This document shows, piece after piece, positions 50,128 through 62,300 of a stretch of DNA of 64,000 nt. Source of the DNA: Polytrichum commune (Eukaryota; Streptophyta; Polytrichopsida; Polytrichales; Polytrichaceae); contig OX485803.1 in assembly GCA_950295325.1 (NCBI GenBank), positions 55,999,554-56,063,553 of the forward strand. The letters run 5' to 3'. The notes below the pieces were generated by a model. That model ran no database searches. It saw nothing but the letters and a program-made list of their open reading frames with translations, and was not told the DNA's origin. The number at the start of each line of letters is the position of its first letter. Positions within the stretch are counted from its first letter, which is position 1. The translations under genes were made by a program, and so were the position numbers.

Positions 50128-51405
50128 TGTTGTGAAGTCGTTATTGGAGTATGATGTGTTCTAATAGGCAAAGAATGAGGGGAGGATACCACCAAAGGAA
50201 AGAAGGATATTTGCATAAAAAATTACGATTCTCAATGCCATTCCCCCTTGTCCCCCAGTCCACATCAATGTGTGGTGCTTGTAGCAATCCATAGAGATGT
50301 AGAAAATGTTGTAAGGCATAGAAACATCAAACATGACCTTGGGGAGTTCACTAGACATGTATATATGTATACACGTGCGTGACAAGGGTATTTATTCAAG
50401 GGGTATTTAATTATCTATCCTTAATTTTTTGTACCGTATTATTATATAATTATATAATTTTTTGTTTTTCAAATGACCCTATAATTACTTTTAAATTTGA
50501 TGAAGCTCTAATTTTAAGCTAGGTATGTTTATTATAATTATTTGATTTTGCTCCAAAGGGTTTAAGAGCATTTAAAGTACTAAGTCACTAAAATCCAAGG
50601 CACAACAAGGTTTTACATTAAGAGTGTTCATAAACAGTTTCAAACAACAAAATCAGCCCATGTTCCTCAATCAAGTTACACGCACAATTAAACACAATGG
50701 TACTGAGTGTCAAAAAAAACAATTAAAACACCAACAACAAAGCAAGCAAAAATAGGGTCCATGCAATAATGTAGAAGGGTATAGAGTTAATACTACAACA
50801 TCCTGCTTGAAGCAGACAGACACAAGACCAACCAAAACTCCTCTAATTTATCTTGAGAAATTGTTTTTAGCATTTAAAACACTAGGAAAAATGTTCATAG
50901 CAAATGAAAGATGTCATGTTCATCTTGCAAAACAATTCCTAGCTTTTAAGAACACTAGTATATAATCAACAAATAATACATGCCTTTAATATCTGTAATT
51001 TCTAACGTCCCAGCGCCCCAACTTCATCGCCATAGTCTTCAACGAGTTGTCCGCAAACGTTCTCCAAGACTTGCACTCCAGCTTCTTAAATCCTACGGTA
51101 TATTTTTAAAAATATTTTAAAAATATTTTAAAAATATGTGTTATTTGTATCAAGCCTATATTATTTATAATAAAAATTTTATCATACATACTCACCTATA
51201 TTACTTCTAAGAAAATTCTAAGTTTTTCCTTTTGTGAATATAAATTACCCTATATTTTCCCGCACGTTGTTGTCTAATATTATCGCAGTGAACTCCCCGA
51301 GAACATGACACTAAGTATGGTTCCTATCATATGCATAGGGTGTTAAGCGAAGGTGTTGAAAGTAGTGTTGGAATTGGGGGCCTCAATGTAAGCGTAGATG
51401 CCTAA

Positions 51406-51437
<32 letters not shown>
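51406..51437. repeat. (ATT)n microsatellite
   Basis: About ten ATT units, with one interruption at the start. Confidence 0.9.
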
Positions 51438-51997
51438 CTTGGCGTTAATGTGTGCGATGCAATTGAAGTACATGTTAGGAATGTGACCATGGACAATGAT
51501 AAACGTGCAGTGCATGTTAAATGAGTACATGTTGTTGTTATGCCTTGTAACATGTTTATACTTAAACACACTAAATTGTTGTAGCACAAAAAGTTGTTGT
51601 AAGCAATTCAAACGTTGGTATTGCATATGAACATGAACGGTATGTTTTAATTGCCCTCAATGTAAACAGTCGTTATGAACCACAACATTGTATATGTTTC
51701 AAGAGGATTGGGAAAACACATGTTGGCAACCATAGGCCACATCTTTGTTCACCTTAGGTGGTGTCAAAAGATGGCAGCCATTCTTGGAGAGCATCCACCA
51801 ATAATTGCCAGAAGCGGGCAAGTTGTAGATGTTAGACATTGCCATAGTTGCTTCAAACAAGTGGACGTATAACTTGGAACTATGTTCTAGGGATGGACAC
51901 AAACAAAACACCCAAAATAAGGTACAATAATCATAATATTGCCATCACACATCAACTACAACCATGATGGTAGTAGAGATGCCCACCACCACAAGAC

Positions 51998-52195
51998 GGG
52001 AAAAGACTTCTACATTGGACTCTTTTTCTTATATTATGCGGTGGCAAGTTCCACCTATGCAGGCAAAGAAAATTTGCACTAGAAACTTCCAAACCATGTT
52101 GCCCGTTGGCAATATTCACCACCTCGCACCCCACATAGGTGGAACTTGCCACCGCATAATATAAGGAATGGAGTCCAATGTAGCAGTGTTTTCCC
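51998..52195. repeat. Inverted repeat, arms about 62 bp, inside the CACTA right end
   Basis: The arms 51998-52059 and 52134-52195 share ctacattggactc, ttatattatgcggtggcaag and ttccacctatg in inverted order, with a spacer of about 74 bp. Either the remains of a nested MITE or a part of the CACTA subterminal structure. Confidence 0.85.
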
Positions 52196-52349
52196 ACAAT
52201 GAAAAGCAATTCACATTAAGTTTATGTCTCTGCAAGTCCCGGGGGGTCAGCCTCTGCATTTGGTTGCATAGGGCACTTACTGCACCCACCGCGTTGCAAT
52301 GGCTAGTTGCAGGTGGTTGCTATGGACATGATTTCTCCTAGTGGATTTA

Positions 52350-54790
52350 CTTAAATACAACATCCTTGTATACAAAGGGTTTTTTAAATATGTTGCAAAT
52401 GCATGTAATTCTTGGTTTTAATGAAAGATGCACCCCCTAGGGGCCATCAAGGCTTCCATACCCACAATTCATCACCTTTTACTTGATGGTTCAAAGTCAC
52501 CATGTGAATAAAAATCAATCCTAAGGTACTTACATTCATGGGTTCTCTCAATTTGGTCCTTGCCTAGATAAAATGCCTATTGGTTTAAATTCCTTTTCGT
52601 ATAGCCAAAAATCATGATTTTGTCGTAGAAACTGACATGAAGGCTAGAGGAAGTGCAAAACTTGAATATGAGTCTTTGTAAGCCCACTCCTTATTTAGAG
52701 AGAAAAATAGCATTGTCAACATAAAAGGGAAAATGCAACTATTTTGTTATATAAAACATGGAGAATCCCCATCAATCTCATCCAAATATGATTCAAATTA
52801 ATCATGTACAAGCCAAATAGTGTAGGGGAAGGATTACATCCTTGTTTAACACCAATGTTAGGACTCAAACATTACTTCACCGTATGTGTCACTCTCAATT
52901 CATCTTAATGCATAAACTATGGTATACATGGCTTTTAGAGCTTGTTGTAAATGAAGCGGTATGCCTAATTGTTGGGGGCGTTCCCAAAGCTTGACATATG
53001 GAACCATGTTGAAAGCTTTTATGAAACCAATGAAATATGAATAAAGTCATTGACCTGAAAATATTTCTTGTTCAATTAAAATATAGAATGTAAGGATGTG
53101 GTTCAATGTAGATCTACCTTTCTTGAAATATGTTTTCCTCTTGCTCTAACCCCTTTTAGTTCTGCCCATAGACTAATTTATCTAGAACAAAGTCATAGAG
53201 CTTGCCAAATATTGTGCCTAGCATTATGGTCCTACAGTTCATTGTGGAGTTTCTCTCACCAAATAAAAAAATCAATTGACTAATGTTTGTAGTCCATGAG
53301 GTTGGAAAACCCTCTCTAGCCATCATATAAATGATGTTGTGATTGATGCACATAGATCATTTATAGCCTATTTTAGAAACCCATGTTGTAGCCCATGAAT
53401 ATCTCATGCCTTGTGATTTGCTAAATCTTTCATGATGGCCCATATTTCCCCTTTGGTAAGAACATCTAGAAGTTAAGTGTTTGGAATAAATTAGTTATTG
53501 ATACCTTGTCATGAGGTCTAGAATTTGTGTAATAATCTAATGCTTCTTGGAGCGTAAATGGGAGGGTCAAATCACCTTTTGCTTTAAAGCTCTTCCAAAA
53601 CAATTTTGGTCTCTTTTCGCAAACGATGTAGTTCCTTTTATTTGCCCTCCAAGTAAGAGCATTTTTTGTGATGGACCATTGTGCCATTTTTTTGAAAGCC
53701 ATTCTTGAAGTATTGACCAAGTGAATAGAGTTTAACACAATATGATAGTTTCGTTGAGTCTTTTGACAACTGCTATCAAACCATGCGTTGGATGTCTGCC
53801 TCTTTGTTTGCCACCTAGCTTTTAGATTGGTTGAGCCACACGTAATAACAAATATAACCAAGCTTGAGTGTGCTCATCTAACGAAGTGTAGGTCTCACCT
53901 AGCACATAAGTGAGCTCAAATTTGACACTTAGAACATATCAATTTGCCTTCTTAAGGTTGGGACAAAGAACTTGACATTAATTAGACGAGGTTTGGAAGC
54001 CTTGATCCTACATATGACATACTTTGAAGAAGAAATGACAGTGGTTTGAATTAGATAGTTTACTCCCTATGGAGAAATCGGAAATAGAATTGCAAAGGGA
54101 GTTGGGAACACCTATGAGGTATCAACTACACTAGCCCCACCCATATGAGATAAACAAGTGAAATTTTGACATAGCGTAATTACCTCATTAACGAATCACA
54201 GAGCTAGAGAAAGACAATTATTCTACCAAAAAATCGACTAAAAGCATTGTAATGGCCATTGTCTTCCGACTCACTGAGACATTATGGTCTAGCATGTTGA
54301 TGCCATTGGCATCAGGATGGAAGTCTTGTCCCTGGTGAGAACTAGTTTGAGCATTGAAATCACTTACTAAAACAATCTCTCCTAAAGACCGATAGGGAAC
54401 AAACTTGGTGAAAAGAAAACTATGAGGGTCTGTAATTGTAAATTTGTAGCCTTTGGCGCCATAGGGTAGGAAGTAGCATATACCAATATAGATATATGTG
54501 GATAGTCCTATATCCTTGTGTATTCTAACTTACATGTGCATGTCCATGTGAATGGAAAGGAGATGTGAGACCCATATCCCAATAGACTTCTTAATAAATA
54601 CATCAATGCCCTCATGTCCCCAAGTAGCAATGTTTGATTGTATGTTGCTAGATTCATATCGTGCAGTGGAGAAATAACTATAACCAAGAATTTTTGCTTT
54701 TCCTATTCCACCTTCCTCCCAAGTTTCTACTAAGAATATTAGATCTATAGTTGGACTTCTTTTGGCAATTAGAGTATTATTGTGCATAGA
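52350..54790 (-). mobile_element. LINE-type retrotransposon, endonuclease and reverse transcriptase part
   Basis: On the - strand the pieces follow LINE order. The endonuclease start has PTIDLIFLVETWEEGG (about 54.74 kb). The endonuclease core has SDFNAQTS (about 54.35 kb), where the usual form is GDFN. The linker has NAWFDSSCQKTQRNY (about 53.78 kb) and CEKRPKLFWKSFK. The reverse transcriptase has WTTNISQLIFLFGERNS and NCRTIMLGTIFGKLY (about 53.25 kb), FIGFIKAFNMVP (about 53.03 kb, Asp of F-x-D-F replaced by Gly) and GVKQGCNPSPTLFGLY (about 52.83 kb). The YADD motif is not found intact. Many frameshifts make it inactive. It ends within a few bases of the proposed CACTA right end. Confidence 0.85.
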
Positions 54791-56373
54791 ATAACCTCCA
54801 CAATTTCAAGGAACACAAATTTTGAGGTTGAAGTTTGTCTCATGGTGTTGTTTCACTTAATATGGCTTGTGTATCGTGTTGCCTGGCCAGTTTTTTGTCC
54901 ATCTTCAAAGTACCACAAATTCAAGTCCAATGAACGCCCTAGCAAACTACAGCTAGCTACATGAGGCACACATACCTTATGTGCCTCTTGGTCTCCAGGT
55001 AGAGTTTGCTTTGTTTGCTATGTGACACCCCTACAGTTGGTAACCTTGAAGTATCTAGGGTTTATGGCTTTATTGTTAGCACCACATACATTCAAATTTG
55101 TTGGATTAGCTCAAGAACTGTTACATCTGGTTAGCAAGTGCAAAGTTCATCGAATGCCATGTCAAGTTACAGAACTGTAGTAGAGAAGCTAAAATTGAAG
55201 GAGCCCAAAGTAAAGGCTCTCTCCTTTTTAACAATTAGATGCCGCCCTCAATTGTCTTGAATATTGAACCTAGGGTAGAGTGATACAAGCACATAGTCCA
55301 ATCACGTTATAAACACATGTATTTTTGGTGTCTGTTCTCACCCCAAGCCTTGCCTACACCACACTACTACAGGTGTCCAATGAAGTAAGTTAGACTGACC
55401 ACATATGGCCCAAATACCTAAGCCTTCAAGGTTTTTGAGGAGTTTCTGATGGGTTGTGTACAAAGCTTGTATTTGCACATGCACATTATTGTTTTCTATG
55501 TTTTCCGTGCAACTTCACCAAAAGGTTAACAGTTGGTAAGTAATTTAGGGGTTACAGAGTCTCAGGAGCTAAAGTTGTGTGCATTGCCAAATATGAATAC
55601 ATCTTCAGGATCCCAAATATGAGGGGAAATATGAGAAATTTTCAATATTTCAGGAAAACCTTTGATTTGAATTTAAATTCAGCCCAGCCGAACAGAAGCT
55701 CCTAGAGTATGCACAATTTTGAAGATGCTGTCTATGTAACAATACTGTTAACAAAAATCTCACAGACCTATGTGCATTCAAAAATAGGATGGACACTGGA
55801 AGTACCTAGCAACCCTGTAACCTTTATACCTTTAAATTAACATAGGGTGCTGTATTCTGAAGGATTGATGTCAATGTAATCATAGTCAACTAATCGCTGA
55901 CAGCACACAGGCATGTACACAATCATGTGCAAGGCTTTGAATTAATGAAAGAAAAAACTACACTGTTAAACCACAGCTGGGATCATTCTGTCTCCCACTT
56001 GTGTGTTTGTGAAGCAATTTGCTGTGTGTTAAAAAAAAAAGTTGTGGTGACCTACTTCAAACTATACTGGAGTATAAGTTATACACACACTCAGGAACCT
56101 TCACACCCCCACATTAATTAGGTGGTGCTGATCCACCTGGGTTTTACAAATGGGCGCAGAGCTGAAACCTATGTCACAAATTATATATTCCCGGCACCCG
56201 CTTTCCCTGAAGGAAGACACTCACAGGCCTCACAGAGGCCTCTCACTACAAATTCAATTGAATGGGAGGGATATTAATTATCATGATGGTGGTTTGCTAC
56301 CCTTGACCTATCAAAGCCACCATCTGCCATCCTACTATTGTTCATACATAAAACTGCTGTCGTGTAATAAAAG
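54791..56373. other. 3' flank of the Prune-like gene; no other gene
   Basis: The part near 56.37 kb is likely 3' untranslated sequence of the - strand gene. A short stretch (about 55765-55830, containing cctatgtg and caaaaatagg) resembles one in that gene's last intron (about 56795-56850). Confidence 0.45.
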
Positions 56374-59300
56374 TTATGTAACGTGTTCCTTAGCTTCATA
56401 AATGAAGAGCTTCTTCCGTATCTTTGTGAAAGAGCTCGTCTTTACTCCACGAAACTCATTGGCAGATGGCCCTGACCTGATCGATTGTGTTGCTGCCTTC
56501 CTTATGTGCGCTACCGCCTTTGCATCCTCACTGCGTCCTCCCAAACCTGAAAAAACAATAGTGAAAAAACATTAGACCTTCTATGCAGGTGGCCAAGGTC
56601 TATTGCAACCAATTAACTAGAAACATCACTAGACATATGAGAGGTGAACAATTCAAAACCCATATCATTTAGTTTATCAATATGTTCAAATAATTCTCTG
56701 GTAATGATTTTAACAAGACAACTAACACTGCATGACCGTTTCACAGAAATTTTTGCAAATTTTTGGGCAAAATGTCCGTAACAAGATAATACAAACCTAT
56801 GTGGACTCAAAAATAGGGTAGACATTAGTGGCAACGAAGCACAACTTTGTTGAACCTTTGTGTGATCATTCATGCTTCAGGCAGATGGCAAGGAACATTT
56901 GATTAAGGTAAAGCAGAACCATGATACCACTCTACAAAGAAAGTAAATTTAGACTACAAAACCTGGTGGAAGAAAGCATACATTGCAAAGGGAAGGTAAG
57001 CACAAATTGGATGTGAATTGGATTGTGAAGGCAAAGTAGTAGTTGTAGCTGGAAATTATACAACAAACAGGAGTACATGGGGGTAGGAATAAGTGACAAG
57101 AACAAAGTGTGAATTGAAATGCTCACCAGATGGTGTAGAGAGCTTGTTCGATCTGGCTGGGGCAGAATGGGAAATTAATCTAGAATATTTGAACGATGAC
57201 CTCTGCTTCAGGCGCGGTGAATCCTCATCCAAGCTACTATTCGTCCCGGCTTCCGAAGTTGATGTTTGGTCTTGGCTGAGGGTAAAGATAGAATCCCTAT
57301 CTGAATGCTCATGCTCTGCTTCGTCCCGTGCTCTTGAGGGAACTACAGAATACAGCATAGCCAGTTAGAGAATTCAACAAGAGAAATAAATAACTTTCAA
57401 TCAGTTATACAGTGTCCACACATATGCTGGAAAAGTATCAAGTAGATATTAAAACAATTCTTCACCAGAAAAAAATTATACAATTCTTTGAAACCATGAA
57501 AAGTTCACAAAAAGTGTAGAAATGGATGAGATGAGCACCAGAAATCTGATTCCCCTCTCCATAGTTCTCGGTGACAAGTTTTGCGACTCGCGAATCATAC
57601 TCAACTTGCCTCACTGCCACATCATAAAAACCACACCAGTCAGTCAACACCTTCCAAAATGTTTTTGAAGAGTCAAAAGGAGCACAAAATCCTGGAGCAA
57701 TAACAACAAGCATCTGAGGGTGTAATTATATTAAATAGACAAGACATGAACTTACACTGATTGAAGAAACCAGTTCTTCCAAGTGACCTTGATCCCAGGT
57801 CCAACATAGCTGTCATTTCCGTGTCTCGCATCGATGCAAAATCAAGGTTCTCGGTGTCCAGCAGGATTCCAGCCAGCTGCAAGGAAGTGAATAATTTCAG
57901 TAAAGTAGAGCGTAGAGCCATCTCAAGTTCTGAACAACCATAGTATGCATTCGACAAGTTGAATACCAATGTAATTGCAGATATTAAGTTAGAAACAGCC
58001 TCTCACCAAAAGCGATTTTGTGTAATGTGGCTGCAATAAGGTAGGCGCTTCAGACACCAGTGCTTCTGCCAGAAGTGTACATACTGATCCCACCTGCTTG
58101 GAAAGAAAGAAATTTGATAGCCCAAACATCAGTTACTAAATGATTGACTCTCAGCTTGCTATATATCAGATTCAGGTTGAAAGAAAAAACATCAGAATGC
58201 TATTATAATATGGTAACAAGTAGCAAATTAAAGAAACCAATTTGCTGTAATGAATTTTTGGCTCTTGGATACAAAAGATAGGAAAGGTAATTACTTCATT
58301 TTTTGTAACAAGAACATCTTGTCCAACAATCCACATCTTGATGCGCCCTGCAGCCATCAAGCTTGATAACTCTATCTGCAAAACTCCCAATATGCAGAAA
58401 GGTTAAAAATTGGGCAAGCTAATCGCATTCTTTGTCAGCATATGTGTTTCTGTGTAGCAGCAGTTGACACAGTTAACAAAGAGCAGAGCAGCTCAAACCT
58501 ACACATATTCAGAAAATGCAATCCAGTCCTCGGATTGTCCAAACTACCAAATCACCACTCATCAAATATATCAATGAGCAGTGACCACCAGATTGAAGCG
58601 ACTTATCACCCAATTTCAACAATATAGCCCTATCTAGCCCTATTTAATATCCTGTGTCTGAAGTATCCCAATAAATTTTATTAGTATTGGCTCTTAAGCA
58701 TTACTTTACATTACACATTCATTAAAAATGCACTACAGTCTTTGGACTCTCCACATAACATTACTCAGCTGATGAGCTGTGATTAAGTCTAAAGCAGTGG
58801 GATTCCAGCATCCAGAATCTTTATTCTCGGATCTACTGCTGGACCAATGAACACAGCTCTTCAGCTGAGTAATGTTATGACCGAATTACCTCATCAAATA
58901 TATCAATGAGTAGTGATCACCAGATTACAGAGACTTATCACCCAATTCAACAATGTTACCCTAGCTGGCCCTATTCATATCCTGTGTCTGGAGTATCCCA
59001 CTAAATCTGATTAGAAATGGCTCTTAAGCCTTACTTCAAGTTTGCATTGACAAGTCTAGTTATGAGTTTGTCTACCACAGGTCCTGTGCAGTACCTCGTT
59101 TGCAAAGAGCAAGGATCCTGCATCAATTCCACAAACATCAAAAAGCCATGCTGCATCTTTGTGCTTGTGCATTAGATGCCTTGGAATATCAATCATGGGC
59201 ACTGCATGCCACGTGTCACTGGCCACTTTGCAGGTGGTGTTTTCCTGCATCCATGCATAGCACATTGCTGCCACCATGGAACTCACTTCTGCAAAGGCCC

Positions 59301-62300
59301 AAAAATATTTTGTCAGATATAAGATCTAAGACTATGACAGATGAAACATGAGTAACTCCAATGTTACAGCAGGAAGATATATTTCAAAGTGGGAGGGTTA
59401 GGAGTGGTACCAAGATCAGCTCCAGTTCCAGACATAACAATGCAGAAGCAATCAGTGTTCCCCTTCTCCAAACTGCTAAGGAGGCGCTTCTTTTGAGCTG
59501 TGAGGAAATTGTTCAACTGGTCTATGTCTCTGGAATGAAATTCAGAGTGCAAGGGCAAGCTACAAGGGGGAGCAGCAGCTTCTTCAACCACCGAATCAAG
59601 TTCAGGCTGCAAGTTTAGTGGAAAGGGACCATCCCAATCAACCTCCTCCATGGACTGAGAGCTTTTGTTCACACTATTTCCACTAAAACTTGGGCTGTCC
59701 ACACTCCGGAAGCTCCCATGGCTTCTTGTCGGGCTATCCACGCTCCGGAAGCTCCCACAACAATCCTCAAAAATCTCTCCCTCTGAACATCGAAGCGGGT
59801 CGCCTCGAGATATACTTGTTGATGCTTTTGGTTCAGGTGGAATAGCCACCACTCCCAGCTCCCCAGATATCATGGTGGGCTCATTACCACCCATGGACAC
59901 ACGCAGTCTTCGTGGTGGTACGAGCAACTCTTGGGCAGCTCGAGTTGGAAGACGCGGATGACTTGGGGTAAAAGGTGTCACGTCCGAAGCAGTTGAACCT
60001 GCAGCAACACAGCATCAGGAGTACCATTGATCAAACCTAGGGCCACAAATCTCATTACAATTTAGGTGACACATCATCAACACCCCGTAGCGAGGTGGTA
60101 ATACCTTTTCATCTTGTACAGATTACTTGAGGAATCAATCAAAGGATGGTAGCCATCTCCTTATTGTTGTTAAGGTTCCTAGCAAAATCAAAGAAATAAG
60201 ATCTACAACATACTTAAATGTATGGCAACGTGGCCATCTGGTAGTTGCAAACTGAAGTGATGAATAATATCACACACGAACAACATCACAGAGCAGTGTA
60301 GTAAGCACTTTCTATACCCCTTCCATCATGTGCAGTCCAATTCAAAAGTCAAAAATCACGGGCTATCCTAATGATAAGTATATTATTGTTGTCAGTAAGG
60401 TTCACAGCAAAACCATGGAATGTACAAGCATTCTTCAATGTAAGGCAACATGGCCAACTGATAGTTACAAGAATGATAAAGGAGGAGTACAGAGGAAGTG
60501 GTGACATACATGAACCCCATGATAAGACTCTTCTATGCTTCGGCGTCCCCAGCTTCTCAGTGCTGCCCATACTGGAGAAGCGATCAGACTTGACAACAAA
60601 GGAGTCACAAGCATCACTCATGATTTCTGAAGTAGGGGACTTGCATTCGATTGGATCGGCCAAGCGAGACTTCTTGTTCAATGTGTTAGAATTTCCCTTG
60701 CCAACCGTCTTTGTGCCCTTAGAACTTGTCTTGGAACCCCATCTCCACTTGAAAACCCAGCGTGAACCACTCTTCTTCTCTGGAGTGTCATCAACCAACG
60801 TGTTGCCTTCTTGTTTCCGGGCACTGGGATAGGAGGTTTCCAGCTTTCTGGGTTCCACAGTTTTTGCAAACTTGTGCCGTTGCAAAGCTGTGTTGTCGGA
60901 AACTGCGCTCATGCTCGACGTTTTCGTAAGTTTTCGAGATGATCCAGCACTGTCTTTACCTGCACATGCTTCCAGTTTGTGTAAGAAAAGAGGAATCTTC
61001 TCAACAATACCCAAATCTTCTCAACACCAAAACTCTTCCAGAGTCATCAAATCTCAACTTCCGTCATCAAACATCGAAAGCCTCCCAAACTAAGTCTTTC
61101 TAGTGGACAACCCACAACTTTCATTTCTGCAAAAAAACTCAATTGTGGAGGATGTAATCTGTAACCCAAGCGAAGGAAGAAGATCACAGAGTCCAGTTAA
61201 AACGCACCTGATTTTGTGTCGGAGCTCCACCCGCCGAGCTTCAATTTCCTCATAAACTTCGATGTCCTGGACTCCACCGAAACACAACGAGGAGAAGACG
61301 GCACCGAAACAGGGGCACGGACAACGTCACCGTTCTCCTTCACAACATCATAAGTTGGCACCGAAACAGGGGCACAGACAACGTCACCATCCTCCTCCAC
61401 AACATCATTAGTTGGCACCGCTCTTGACGATCCACCTAACATAGAATGCTTACTCAAACCACCACTCACCACATCTTCTTCATCACCACCACTACACTTG
61501 AGTTTCGGTTTTCCAACTTTGATTTGAGCCAAATTGGTAGTGTTCCCTGGAAAAATCTCCTCTTTCGGAAGCAAAACCTCCAAAGGTTTCTTCCCTACTA
61601 CGATGACCTTCGTATCCTCCAAAGCCATCACCGTCACCTTCGAATCCTCAGGTCCCTCGAACAGTGGAAACTTCGGCACAGACACGCATCGAAACGACCG
61701 CTGGGAGCTGCGCCTCGAAGAACCTAACCCATCCGATTTTCTCAAGCAAGCTTCAGAAGAGTTAACCTTGGGGCTCTCAGTTCTGGCTTCTCGAGGAGTC
61801 CAGAACATCTGCCTTTGCAGAACTTCCAGGGAGTGCACTCTTGCGGATCCTGGGGCTTGGGCCTCCCCCAACAGAAATTCTTGGCTTACAGTTGACAGTC
61901 CCACTATTTGGGGTGAAGCTTCGGTGTCTGGAGTGGTGCCTGCATCCGGTGTAACATCCACTGTCATGCGTTTGGTGCGTCGTCGTGACTCTCCCACCCG
62001 TGACGAGCTTCGTGTCTCGCTGGTTATGAGCGCTGACCTTGACGCGTTCGGTGAGCTTGGTGAATCCAGTGGAGGAGGTTGGGGCTTCGAGGAGGGTTCG
62101 CTGTTCTTTATTGTGGTGGTGATGCTATCTAAGTTGAACTTCCAGGGTAAGGAGAAGCTCGAAAATGAGGAGCCTCGTTGTAGGTGAGGCTGCTTCGTGG
62201 GGTTCTGATGATCCTTCGAACCTAGTTGCCATTGGATGTTGAAGTTGGCTATGGTGGCGGGAACCTGCATTCAACAATTTCCAGATTCACGTCAAGAAAT

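Larger units (their letters stand above)
42949..52343. mobile_element. Probable CACTA (En/Spm) transposon, about 9.4 kb, decayed interior
   Basis: The left end reads CACTAGAAGAAAAAAGGATA and the complement of the right end reads CACTAGGAGAAATCATGTCC. The CACTA-x-AGAAA form is the classic terminus of this superfamily. Flanking triplets are gac on the left and gat on the right, a near but imperfect 3-bp target duplication. Both ends share agccattgc-ac shortly inside, and both subterminal zones (42.95-44.3 and 51.7-52.34 kb) are dense in gttgc / accac motifs, as CACTA subterminal repeats are. I recognise no TNP2-type transposase, so it is either non-autonomous or too decayed. That both ends belong to one element is an inference. 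Confidence 0.55.

Noticed and set aside
57614-57717. Earlier acceptor for exon 10 of the Prune-like gene (CAG at 57717 or AG sites before 57614)
   Set aside because: They give a 39-nt intron or run into a stop in the required phase. The CAG at 57614 restores the frame and the Prune-like sequence.
61534-62187. 217-codon + strand frame opposite exon 3 of the Prune-like gene
   Set aside because: It is the shadow of a long, compositionally biased exon. The - strand reading joins in phase with eleven other exons, while the + strand one has no family match or splice context.
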